A stretch of 13,153 bases of DNA. Origin: an uncultured Clostridia bacterium. Lineage in GTDB: Bacteria > Bacillota > Clostridia > Oscillospirales > Oscillospiraceae. Shown one piece after another: positions 5,904-12,833 of the stretch. The position numbers and the translations under genes were made by a program. The stretch lies in NCBI GenBank assembly GCA_946539175.1, contig CAMNHH010000053.1, positions 1-13,153 on the forward strand. The letters are read 5' to 3'. Positions within the stretch are counted from its first letter, which is position 1. Each line of letters starts with the position of its first letter. The notes beneath the pieces are model-generated. The model saw nothing but the letters and a program-made list of their open reading frames with translations. It made no database searches and was not told the origin of the DNA.

Positions 5904-8441
5904 TCAGTTGCCGTCCAGCTCCACTTCGACGTAGTCGCGGGGATTCCGGGTGGCGTTGGGGCCGTTGTAGTGGGCCAGGAGCTGGGCAATGGCGTTCTCA
6001 TAGCGCCAGACGCAGCCCGCGTTCAGGAAGGCGCTGTGGCTGGTGATGCCCTTGGGCAGCTCCAGAAGGCAACTGTCGTAGCCCAGTATGAAGCCGGTCC
6101 AGCCGGTCATGTACCCGCTGCCGCCGCCCATATAGGTATAGACGTTTTTGGGGAACTGGGCGGCAAAGGCCCGATAGATCGTGCCCTTCCCGGAGGTGGT
6201 GATGATTTGCCCCAGCCAGCCGTGGGTGTCGATGCAGATGTTGAAGCCATTGCCCTTCACCTTCTGGATAAAGGCGGCGATGGCCTGGGCCTCCCTGCAC
6301 TGCAGCGGCGCGGTGCCGTTGAAGTTCCGGGGATCGGTGCGGACCTGGAATTTGTAGGGGAAGCAGCGATTCATGTCGATGCCCTTATCGCTGACCAGTT
6401 TCCCGCTGGCATTATAACGGGTGGTGGTACAGCGGCCGGGCCCATTGTGGGTGCTGCCAAGATACAGACCGTCCGGGTTCAGACAGCGCATGATGTAGAC
6501 GGTCCAGTCCCCGTTCCGCACAAGCTCGTAGTGGCGCTCCAGATAGTCCTTGGTCTGATCCGCCAGATAGACCAGCTCCTGGCCGTCCCGGCTCCAGTTG
6601 TCCTCCCAGCCGTGGATGGCAAAGCTCAGCACCATGACGTTTTTGCCGTTTCCGATCTGGTAGGCAGTCAGGGGATAGCGGCCGGAGCCGCTGGTGCCGT
6701 ACTGCAGGGTCTTGACGGTTTTCATGCTGAAGCGGATCCGTTTGCCGCGCTGCTCCAGCCGGGTCAGAATCTCGCCCAGCTCCTTGGCGCTGAGGGGGGC
6801 GTCGGGGTCAAAGCTGTGCTCCTCCCCCAGGCCCGTCATGACGCCGGCCCGGTACAGGGTCAGGGCGCTGCGGTAACAGGCGCTGCTCTGGGCGAGCTCC
6901 GGCACGGAGTCGATCTCGTTGATCTGCTCCAGCTCCCGTCCGTGCAGAGCATTGACAAGGCAAATCGCCGCGTCCGCCGTGGTGGCGGCGCTGTCCCAGC
7001 CGGAGGCGGCGTCGGGGAGGATGCCGTATTCCAGGGCCTTGTCAACGTAGCCCTGTAAATCGTTGCCCGCAACCGGGTATTCCACCCGGAAATAGCGCTC
7101 GTAGACCCGGACGGAGGCCCGCAGCAGCTGCCCCAGACTGACGGTCCCGCTGCCCTGGGAGGAGGCGTCGGCGGTCAGCCCGGAATTGAAGACCGAAAGG
7201 CTCACGCCGGGCAGGGAGAGCTTTGTCCAGTCGTCCACCTGGCAGCGGCCGCTGGCGCCGGTGCAGTGGTAGCTGACGCCGGAGGCCGTGCCGCTGAGCT
7301 TGCTGTGCAGCAGATATCCATCCCGGGCGGCGTAGAGGTGCCCGGCCTTGAGCCGGAGCCCGTCGGTATACCGGCCCGGCTCCGCCAGGGGCCTGCCCTT
7401 GGACAGCAGGATCAGCTCCCCGCTGGCCAGGGTCAGGACCTCGGTTTTGGCGGTGCAGACGCCGGAGCTGCCGGTGCATGTATAGGATACGCCCTCCAGG
7501 CTGCCGTCCCCGGCGCTGCGTACGTAGGCGCCGTTTTCAACCGCGAAAAGAGAGGTCCCGAAGCAATAGAAGCCGTCGGGTACGGGGAAGCTGCTGCCAT
7601 CCGGCGAGGCCCAGGTCTCCGTGGATTCCGGGGTCTCAAAATGGGCCGTGTGACCGGTGGCGGCCTCCATGACGTAGTAGTAATACCAGCTTCCAGGCTG
7701 CACGTCCGGGAAGTAGTGCAGGCCCTCGCCCCGGTCAATGGCCTCCATGTCGGCGTGGCGGTCCAGGAATTTGGTGAGCATCACCATGGCCTCCGCCCGG
7801 GTCACGCTCTGGTTGGGCCGGAAGCTGCCGTCGCTGTAGCCGGAGACCCAGTCCTTTTCCTGCGCCAGGGAAATGGCGGCGTAGCACCAGCTGTTGGGGG
7901 GGACGTCCCGGAAGCTGCAGGGGACGCTGTAGGGCTGACCATAGAGCACCGCCAGCAGGGCCGCCAGCTCCGCTCTTGTGATGGGGGCGCCGGGATGGAA
8001 GCCCCCGTCAGAGTAGCCCGCCACGACCCCGGCTGCCGCCAGGGCGTTGACGGGCCTGGCATACCAGGCCTTCTCCGGCACGTCGTTGAAGCGGGGCGGA
8101 CCGTCGGGATAGTCCCGCAGCGTGCAGAGGATGGCCGCCACCTCGGCCCGGGAGAGATCCGCGCCGGGCCGGAAGCTGCCGTCCGTCATGCCGGAAACGA
8201 TGGGCTTGTGGTACTCGTCCTCCCGGTCCTCCGGCTCCGTGGGGAGGGGTTCCTCCGGCTCCGTGGGGGTCGGGTCCTGGGGATCCTCCGGCTCCGTGGG
8301 AACGGGGTCGTCGGGTTCCTCCGGCTCCGTGGTGACCGGCGTCGGCGCATCGGACGGAATTTGGGGCTCCGTTGCCGTCGCCGGTACTGCCAAGCTCAGA
8401 AACAACAGCAAAACCAATAAGATACAAAGAATACGCTTCAT
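5904..8441 (-). CDS. Secreted SLH-anchored M14-family zinc carboxypeptidase
   Basis: An 845-residue exported protein. Residues 1-~23 are a signal peptide ending near ATATE. Residues ~24-75 are a Thr/Glu/Pro/Asp linker with four TEPE(E/D) units. SLH repeats follow: a front-truncated one (~77-110), two full ones (~116-168 and ~176-228) and the start of a fourth (~242-264). Residues ~290-412 hold two related units sharing GVSYxCTGxSGxC, probably disulfide-bearing. Residues ~458-562 look like two degenerate SLH repeats. Residues ~575-830 are an M14 peptidase: zinc ligands H610 and E613 in HGWED, H740 in DTHGW, substrate-binding N691-R692 in GIDMNRCFP, and the catalytic Glu794 in LLELP. All key residues are present, so an active wall-located carboxypeptidase, possibly cutting peptidoglycan peptides, is likely. 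GGGAGG lies 5 nt before the ATG. It follows the DUF4317 gene by 22 nt and is probably cotranscribed with it. Confidence 0.88.
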   Translation of the reverse strand: MKRILCILLVLLLFLSLAVPATATEPQIPSDAPTPVTTEPEEPDDPVPTEPEDPQDPTPTEPEEPLPTEPEDREDEYHKPIVSGMTDGSFRPGADLSRAEVAAILCTLRDYPDGPPRFNDVPEKAWYARPVNALAAAGVVAGYSDGGFHPGAPITRAELAALLAVLYGQPYSVPCSFRDVPPNSWCYAAISLAQEKDWVSGYSDGSFRPNQSVTRAEAMVMLTKFLDRHADMEAIDRGEGLHYFPDVQPGSWYYYYVMEAATGHTAHFETPESTETWASPDGSSFPVPDGFYCFGTSLFAVENGAYVRSAGDGSLEGVSYTCTGSSGVCTAKTEVLTLASGELILLSKGRPLAEPGRYTDGLRLKAGHLYAARDGYLLHSKLSGTASGVSYHCTGASGRCQVDDWTKLSLPGVSLSVFNSGLTADASSQGSGTVSLGQLLRASVRVYERYFRVEYPVAGNDLQGYVDKALEYGILPDAASGWDSAATTADAAICLVNALHGRELEQINEIDSVPELAQSSACYRSALTLYRAGVMTGLGEEHSFDPDAPLSAKELGEILTRLEQRGKRIRFSMKTVKTLQYGTSGSGRYPLTAYQIGNGKNVMVLSFAIHGWEDNWSRDGQELVYLADQTKDYLERHYELVRNGDWTVYIMRCLNPDGLYLGSTHNGPGRCTTTRYNASGKLVSDKGIDMNRCFPYKFQVRTDPRNFNGTAPLQCREAQAIAAFIQKVKGNGFNICIDTHGWLGQIITTSGKGTIYRAFAAQFPKNVYTYMGGGSGYMTGWTGFILGYDSCLLELPKGITSHSAFLNAGCVWRYENAIAQLLAHYNGPNATRNPRDYVEVELDGN
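8227..8332 (-). repeat. Four identical 16-bp units encoding the TEPE linker
   Basis: The plus-strand unit TCCTCCGGCTCCGTGG occurs exactly at 8227, 8251, 8284 and 8317, with steps of 24, 33 and 33 bp. All steps are multiples of three, so gain or loss of a unit would keep the frame and change the length of the Pro/Glu linker between signal peptide and SLH repeats of the M14 protein. Confidence 0.8.
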
Positions 8442-8463
8442 GCTTGCCTCCCTGCTCTTTGAC

Positions 8464-9591
8464 TCAGAGCACGTTCACACCGTTGATTTCGATGCCCTCG
8501 TCCGCGGCGATCACCACGCAGCGGACGCCGCCCAGCTCCCGGACCTGGACCAGATCCTGCCGGTCGGGATTCACCTTGATGACCACGTCGGGGGTTTTGT
8601 ATTCCAGTTGAGCCGTGTTCAGCAGATTTTGAGGCGGCAGCTCGGAATCCACGCCGAAGGCCTCCTCGTATTTGACCCGGAAGGCGGCCATCCGGGGCTC
8701 GGAGATCCCGGTTTTCTCCAGAATGTCGCTGAGCGCGCCGCAGGAGACCGTCAGGGGCTCCGGGTCATGGGCCTCCTTGTGGGCCGCCGCCAGCTCCCGC
8801 AGCTCGCTGTGGACGGTCTGGATCACCCGGGGGCTGCACTCCTCGTCCAGCGCCTCCACCAGCACCTCCCGGAAGGTGTCCTTCTGGATGCCCACTGCCA
8901 TGGGGGGCCGGGTGTGGAACACGGCGTCGATGAATTCGTCGTAGCCGCAGTCCTTGGAGCGGTTGTAGAGCAGCGCCCCGTAGAGATTGGTGGCCCGGTC
9001 GTCAAAGGCAGGGAAGAGGAAGCCCAATTCCGGGTTGCCCGCCACGGAATCCACGCCCCGGCCCCGGAAGCTCTTCTCGGCTGCCTCATAGCGCAGGGCG
9101 GGTCGGGTTTCCTTCACCGGACAGATGGCTCCCACCAGATAGGAGAACTGGCTGTCGCCGCTGTCGGCGTGGATGCTTCCGTCCTTGCCCCGGAAGGGGA
9201 CGTCGTAAACGTCGGAGGCCAGGAGCACCAGATAATTGCTGTCGGCCAGCTTCAGGCTTCCGGCGATCTTTTCGTAGAGGGCATGGCGGGTCTCCGCCCC
9301 CCCCAGCCGTTCCTCCCGCAGCCGCATCAGCAGACCGTGGGCCTCCCCGTTCTGCACTTCAGCAGTGGGGAAGCTCAGGTCGGAGAGGGTCCTGCCGATG
9401 GTGCCGGAGACGCCCTTTTTCAGCAGCTCCAGATATTTTTCCTGCTCGTCCGCGGGCAGCAGCGCCAGAGACTCGTCGAATTCCGCCAGAATATCCCCGA
9501 GGCTGCTGACGTAGCAGCCGTAAATATGGGTAATGGCCGTGCGGTCCGCCCGGAAGCGCCGCCGCAGCTCAGATATTTCTTTGTCAATCAT
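8464..9591 (-). CDS. DUF4317 family protein
   Basis: A 375-residue protein that I recognise as a DUF4317 member (PF14199), a family common in Clostridia with no known function. Typical features are the N-terminus with ELRRRFRADRTAITHIYGCYV (about residues 8-28), followed by FDESLALLPADEQEKYL, and a central SNYLVLLASDVYDVPF with a later AICPVKETRPALRY. It has no signal peptide or membrane helix and is probably cytoplasmic. No catalytic signature is visible. GGAGG 7 nt before the ATG fixes the start. It is the first gene of a two-gene transcript with the surface M14 carboxypeptidase, and it is divergent from the zinc-ribbon gene. A role linked to the cell envelope could be guessed from the operon, but nothing in the sequence shows it. 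Confidence 0.85.
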   Translation of the reverse strand: MIDKEISELRRRFRADRTAITHIYGCYVSSLGDILAEFDESLALLPADEQEKYLELLKKGVSGTIGRTLSDLSFPTAEVQNGEAHGLLMRLREERLGGAETRHALYEKIAGSLKLADSNYLVLLASDVYDVPFRGKDGSIHADSGDSQFSYLVGAICPVKETRPALRYEAAEKSFRGRGVDSVAGNPELGFLFPAFDDRATNLYGALLYNRSKDCGYDEFIDAVFHTRPPMAVGIQKDTFREVLVEALDEECSPRVIQTVHSELRELAAAHKEAHDPEPLTVSCGALSDILEKTGISEPRMAAFRVKYEEAFGVDSELPPQNLLNTAQLEYKTPDVVIKVNPDRQDLVQVRELGGVRCVVIAADEGIEINGVNVL

Positions 9592-9624
9592 GATGTTTCC
9601 TCCGTACTTTCACATTGAAACCAT

Positions 9625-9633
9625 ATTATACCA
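9625..9633 (-). promoter_or_regulatory. Extended -10 promoter of the DUF4317-M14 operon
   Basis: On the minus strand TGGTATAAT forms an extended -10 (TATAAT at 9625-9630, TGn at 9631-9633). The region 17 nt upstream has only a weak -35 (TGGAAT). The expected leader is about 27 nt to the ATG at 9591. Confidence 0.65.
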
Positions 9634-9701
9634 CATCCGGCGGAGAAATTCCAGCTCTATTTTCTACACGTTTCAGCCGGGCAAAATGTTGCGGGGAGTG
9701 A

Positions 9702-9730
9702 TTGACAATCGGATCCCGTCGATTTATAAT
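9702..9730 (+). promoter_or_regulatory. Near-perfect sigma-A promoter of the zinc-ribbon gene
   Basis: TTGACA (9702-9707) and TATAAT (9725-9730) both match the consensus 6/6 with the ideal 17-nt spacer. Transcription should start near 9737, leaving a leader of about 26 nt. Unless repressed, this should be a strong constitutive promoter. Confidence 0.85.
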
Positions 9731-9762
9731 GGGTTCAAATCAGATTGAGAGGAGCTTCCGTC

Positions 9763-10587
9763 ATGAGCAGTGAAAACCGCGCAAACCGGGGAGAGATCAA
9801 CCGCCTGACCAAGGCCATCGACGCGGAGGGCCAGACGATCAACGCCATTTTCCAACGCATGGGACAGACGTATTTTGCCGCCCATCAGAATGACCCGGAG
9901 GAAGCCCAGGTCTCCAACGTCCTGGCCGTGCAGGAGGCGATGAAACGGGCCAAGCTCTACAAGGACCAGATCAACGCCCTGCGGGGGATCACCGTCTGTC
10001 CCGGCTGCAGAGCGGAGGTCTCCGTCAACGCCGCCTTCTGCAGCTGCTGCGGCACCAGACTGCCCAGACAGGCCCCGGCTCCCGTCCAGGTCTCCGGCTT
10101 GCGGGTCTGTCCCAGCTGCGGGACGACTGCCGCGCCGGGCAACCGCTTCTGCAACCGCTGCGGCACCCGCCTTCCCGAGGCGGCGCCCCAGCCTGCCCAG
10201 AGCCCGGCGGAGCAGGCGCCGATCCCAAGAGGCAACCCTGCCGTGGCCTCCAACCCGTCTTCTGTCCGGGCTGAGATGCCTGTTGAAGTACCGCGGCAGG
10301 CGCCGGCCCGGGTCGAGTCCCCCGCCCGGATCCCGCCCCTCGTTCAGACGCAGCGACCCGAGCCCCAGGCGCCGGTCGGCAGCCCCGTCCCGCCGGTCCA
10401 GCCGCCCGCGGCTTCCGCCGAACCGCTCCCCGCGCCGGAGCCGGAGCAGCCGGAGCTGACGCCCGTCGCCGCCGAGACGGAGACCCCGCCGGAGGCGACT
10501 GTCCCCGCCAGGAAGATCTGCCCCCGCTGCGGCACAGAGCTGGACCCGGACTATCGCTTCTGCCTGGAATGCGGCGCGCCGGTGTAA
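9763..10587 (+). CDS. Protein with three zinc ribbons and a long Pro-rich linker
   Basis: A 274-residue protein. Residues 1-~75 are charged and helical without a membrane segment. Zinc ribbons follow: CPGC...CSCC (Cys 79/82/93/96), CPSC...CNRC (116/119/130/133) and, at the very C-terminus, CPRC...CLEC (253/256/267/270). Residues ~140-248 between the second and third ribbons are a low-complexity Pro/Ala/Glu linker, likely disordered. All twelve Cys are present, so three zinc ions could be bound. Such double-zinc-ribbon proteins usually act as protein or nucleic-acid adaptors; the partner is unknown. The ATG at 9763 is chosen over an upstream in-frame TTG (9745) because GAGAGGAG lies 8 nt before it. 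It is a single-gene unit, divergent from DUF4317. Confidence 0.8.
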   Translation: MSSENRANRGEINRLTKAIDAEGQTINAIFQRMGQTYFAAHQNDPEEAQVSNVLAVQEAMKRAKLYKDQINALRGITVCPGCRAEVSVNAAFCSCCGTRLPRQAPAPVQVSGLRVCPSCGTTAAPGNRFCNRCGTRLPEAAPQPAQSPAEQAPIPRGNPAVASNPSSVRAEMPVEVPRQAPARVESPARIPPLVQTQRPEPQAPVGSPVPPVQPPAASAEPLPAPEPEQPELTPVAAETETPPEATVPARKICPRCGTELDPDYRFCLECGAPV

Positions 10588-10895
10588 GCGGAGAAGGGAC
10601 TTGCACAGGAAAGAATTTCGCCGGATTGGATCCGGCGCGTTTCCCTGGGCGGCGGGCTATGACAAGACCGGCTGCACAGGCAGCTTCCTTAGCGGCCTTG
10701 CCGGAAAAGTGCCTCAGAATCGTCAACGATTCTGAGGCACTGCTGCTTCTGCGGGTCAGACGGAAAAGGGACGCCGCACGGAGGATATTCCGCCGGGGCT
10801 GCTTATACGGATATTTTTAGAACCATTTGATTCCGGCATCCACATGATGTGGGTGCCGCCCTGGGCAAAGGCCGGGGAAATATGCCGTACAATCT
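10588..10895. other. Convergent intergenic region with three hairpins, no gene seen
   Basis: This 308-bp stretch between the zinc-ribbon gene and pyk carries three inverted repeats: CGCCGGAT-TGG-ATCCGGCG (10619-10637), a long perfect one (10708-10741) and CGGCATCCACA-TGA-TGTGGGTGCCG with one G-T wobble (10834-10858). The first may terminate the zinc-ribbon transcript, though its tail (CGTTTCC) is poor in T. No open frame here has a ribosome site. Confidence 0.55.
10708..10741 (-). terminator. Long perfect hairpin, probable terminator downstream of pyk
   Basis: Two perfect 16-bp arms (10708-10723 and 10726-10741) are separated by only CA. On the minus strand the hairpin is followed by TTTTCC, a short T tract, about 155 nt after the pyk stop. 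The plus-strand tail is GCTGCTTCTGC, so it is more likely to work on the pyk transcript, but it may stop both convergent transcripts. Confidence 0.6.
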
Positions 10896-12314
10896 CTATT
10901 TTTGCAGGGTTTCGACCTTGATGATGTTGGAATTGCCGCTTTCTCCGTTGGTGATGCCGCCGGTGATCACGATGGTATCCCCCTTCTTGGCCAGGCCCGA
11001 GGCGCGGGCCACCAGCATGGCGTGGTAGAACAGCACGTCGGTGGAGGTGAACTCGTCCACCACCACGGGCCGCACGTTCCAGCTCATGGCCAGCTGCCGG
11101 TACGCCTTCTCACTGGTGGTCATGCCGATGATGGGCATGGGGGGCCGGAAGCGGCACACCAGCCGGCCCATCAGACCGGTGCGGGTGGTGGCCACGATAC
11201 AGGTCGCCCTGGTGTCGATGGCCAGCTGGCAGGTGGAATGGGAGAGGGCGTCGGCGTTGTTCTTCAACTCGAAGGGCTGCTTGCTGAAATTGTCGACGTA
11301 ATTGATGTGATTCTCTGCCTCCTCCGCAATGCCCGCCATGGCCCGGACCGCCTCCACCGGGTACTTGCCTGCGGCGGATTCCCCGGAGAGCATCACGGCG
11401 CTGGTGCCGTCAAAGACCGCGTTGGCCACGTCGGAGATCTCCGCCCGGGTGGGACGGGGCTTCTGGATCATGGACTCCAGCATCTCCGTGGCGGTGATGG
11501 CCAGGCCGCCCTTGAGGCGGCACATGGTAATCAGCTGCTTTTGAATGGCGGGCAGCTCCACATAGGGGATCTCCACGCCCATGTCGCCCCGGGCCACCAT
11601 CAGACCCTCGCAGTTTTCCAGGATGGCCTCCGCGTTGTCCACGCCGGAACGGTTTTCCAGCTTGGCGATCAGCTCGATGTCCCGGCCCCCGTTGGCGTCC
11701 AGGAAGCTCCGGACGTCCCGGATATCCTGGGCGGTGGAGACGAAGGAGCAGGCCACAAAGTCCACGTCCTGCTCGATGCCGAACAGCAGATCCTCCTTGT
11801 CCTGCTCCGAAAGATAGACCTGCTTGAGGACCTTGTTGGGGAAGCTCATGCTCTTCCGATCCGACAGCTCGCCGCCGATGAGGGTGACGCAGTGCAGCTC
11901 CGTATCGGTCTTGGCCTCCACCCGGAACTTCACCAGGCCGTCGTTCACCAGAATGGTGTCCCCCACCTCCAGATCCTGGGGCAGACCCTTATAGCTGACG
12001 GTCACACGGGTCTCGTCGCCTTCGATCTCCTCCGTGGTGAAGGTGAAGGGGGCGCCGTCCTCCAGGCGGATCCTGTGGTCCTTGAAGGTGCGGATCCGAT
12101 ACTCCGGCCCCTTGGTATCCAGCAGAATGGGGATGGGCAGGTTCATTTCCTCCCGAACCCGCTTGATCATGTCGATGCGCGCCTTGTGTTCTTCGTGCGT
12201 GCCGTGGGAGAAGTTCAGCCGGGCCACGTTCATGCCCGCCTGGATCATGGCCCGCAGGGTTTTTTCGTCAGAGCTGGCGGGACCGATGGTGCAGATGATT
12301 TTGGTTCGTTTCAT
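10896..12314 (-). CDS. pyk: Pyruvate kinase
   Basis: A 472-residue pyruvate kinase, converting phosphoenolpyruvate and ADP to pyruvate and ATP in the last step of glycolysis. Diagnostic segments are MKRTKIICTIGPASS at the N-terminus, ARLNFSHG (31-38), DTKGPEYR (66-73), the catalytic Lys in AKLENRSGVDN, MVARGDMGVEIP, and AVMLSGESAAGKYPVEAV. Glu71 in KGPE corresponds to the residue associated with K+-dependent enzymes. The usual KGPEIR reads KGPEYR here. It ends after the C domain and lacks the extra PEP-utiliser-like domain of Bacillus enzymes. The ATG at 12314 is preferred over an in-frame ATG 24 nt upstream because AAGGAGG lies 8 nt before it and the upstream ATG lies before that site. It is a single gene with a leader of about 130 nt. 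Confidence 0.96.
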   Translation of the reverse strand: MKRTKIICTIGPASSDEKTLRAMIQAGMNVARLNFSHGTHEEHKARIDMIKRVREEMNLPIPILLDTKGPEYRIRTFKDHRIRLEDGAPFTFTTEEIEGDETRVTVSYKGLPQDLEVGDTILVNDGLVKFRVEAKTDTELHCVTLIGGELSDRKSMSFPNKVLKQVYLSEQDKEDLLFGIEQDVDFVACSFVSTAQDIRDVRSFLDANGGRDIELIAKLENRSGVDNAEAILENCEGLMVARGDMGVEIPYVELPAIQKQLITMCRLKGGLAITATEMLESMIQKPRPTRAEISDVANAVFDGTSAVMLSGESAAGKYPVEAVRAMAGIAEEAENHINYVDNFSKQPFELKNNADALSHSTCQLAIDTRATCIVATTRTGLMGRLVCRFRPPMPIIGMTTSEKAYRQLAMSWNVRPVVVDEFTSTDVLFYHAMLVARASGLAKKGDTIVITGGITNGESGNSNIIKVETLQK

Positions 12315-12433
12315 GAGAAGTTCCTCCTTTTTCATCACGATTCCATACGTTCAGGAACCGGAGGCCGAAGATTTCCGAACAGCGAACGGGTTTGTCTCCA
12401 CCGAAAAAGCCAAGTCTGACAGAATCGGTATAC

Positions 12434-12483
12434 AAGCATCATGCTTTATCACCATATTACTAAATTATCATTTGTGTTGTCAA
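12434..12483 (-). promoter_or_regulatory. pyk promoter with a palindrome at the transcription start
   Basis: On the minus strand TTGACA (12478-12483) is 18 nt from TAATAT (12454-12459), a 6/6 and 4/6 match. The expected start near 12447 is directly followed by the palindrome AAGCAT-G-ATGCTT (minus-strand reading; 12434-12446), a good place for an operator or a 5'-end RNA hairpin. The resulting leader before the ATG at 12314 is about 133 nt, long for this window. Confidence 0.6.
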
Positions 12484-12717
12484 TAGGAAAAGCCGTCTGA
12501 GACGACAGGAAAGCGCAAGTTTTCCAGCGGCCTCCATGCCGGAGCCGCTTTGCCGCGAGATAGATCCATACCAAGCAATTCAGCGGCGGTTGCCTGATGA
12601 GCGGAAGCAGCGCCCTCCTTTTAAGAACGGTCCTGGATAAGCGAATGCAATGGGTCCATGGAATCACGGTTGACATTATGGTAGTAGGGAAAGGAACTGC
12701 GCAAGCCGTATATCGCT
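12484..12717. other. Non-coding stretch upstream of pyk, possibly decayed
   Basis: No convincing gene is seen between the pyk -35 box and the T-rich terminator. There is an isolated TTGACA at 12670-12675 on the plus strand without a matching -10, a small palindrome CGTCT-G-AGACG (12493-12503), and an imperfect hairpin near 12527-12548. Minus-strand frames here are short, lack a well-placed ribosome site and read as low-quality protein, so a decayed insertion or plain intergenic DNA is likely. Confidence 0.4.
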
Positions 12718-12767
12718 ATAAAAAATAAAAAAGAGCGCCCCCCCGCCAGAATAGCAAAGGTTCGCTC
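12718..12767 (-). terminator. Intrinsic terminator with a double T tract
   Basis: On the minus strand GAGCG (12763-12767) pairs with CGCTC (12733-12737), probably extended by CC/GG across a 2-nt bulge, and is followed directly by TTTTTTATTTTTTAT. It would stop any leftward transcript before the pyk promoter. It lies immediately after the -10 box described at 12774-12802. Confidence 0.6.
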
Positions 12768-12773
12768 ACCCAT

Positions 12774-12802
12774 TGTATACCACAATTCAGATGGAATTGC
12801 AA
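12774..12802 (-). promoter_or_regulatory. Promoter facing directly into a terminator
   Basis: On the minus strand TTGCAA (12797-12802) is 17 nt from TATACA (12774-12779), with TGG before it forming an extended -10. CAATTC-N5-GAATTG (12783-12799) is an inverted repeat filling the spacer and touching the -35 box. The expected start near 12767 coincides with the first base of the terminator stem, so the product would be only about 50 nt unless the terminator is bypassed. Confidence 0.5.
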
Positions 12803-12833
12803 TAGTTTTTTATATGCAACAACAAATATTCTT

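Noticed and set aside
5652..7058. 468-codon plus-strand open frame across the terminator and the M14 gene
   Set aside because: It runs through the 14-bp hairpin and antisense to a gene with full catalytic motifs; no start signal and no recognisable domain.
8122..9618. 498-codon plus-strand open frame opposite DUF4317
   Set aside because: The minus-strand frame matches DUF4317 and has a ribosome site and promoter; the plus-strand frame has none of these.
10569..10820. 83-codon plus-strand frame after the zinc-ribbon gene
   Set aside because: It overlaps the end of the zinc-ribbon gene without a ribosome site and is translated through the perfect 16-bp palindrome.
10902..12419. 505-codon plus-strand open frame opposite pyk
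   Set aside because: Its His/Gly/Asp-rich translation is the antisense shadow of a clear pyruvate kinase.
12449..12676. 75-codon minus-strand open frame upstream of pyk
   Set aside because: No ribosome site before its start, it runs across the pyk promoter, and the translation (Arg/Leu/Pro-rich) resembles no family.
12622..12773. Minus-strand frame starting MGERTFAILAGG just after the TATACA box
   Set aside because: Its ATG lies between the -10 box and the expected transcript start, so it would not be on the mRNA, and it is crossed by the terminator hairpin. A second in-frame open stretch after its TAA has no start with a ribosome site.
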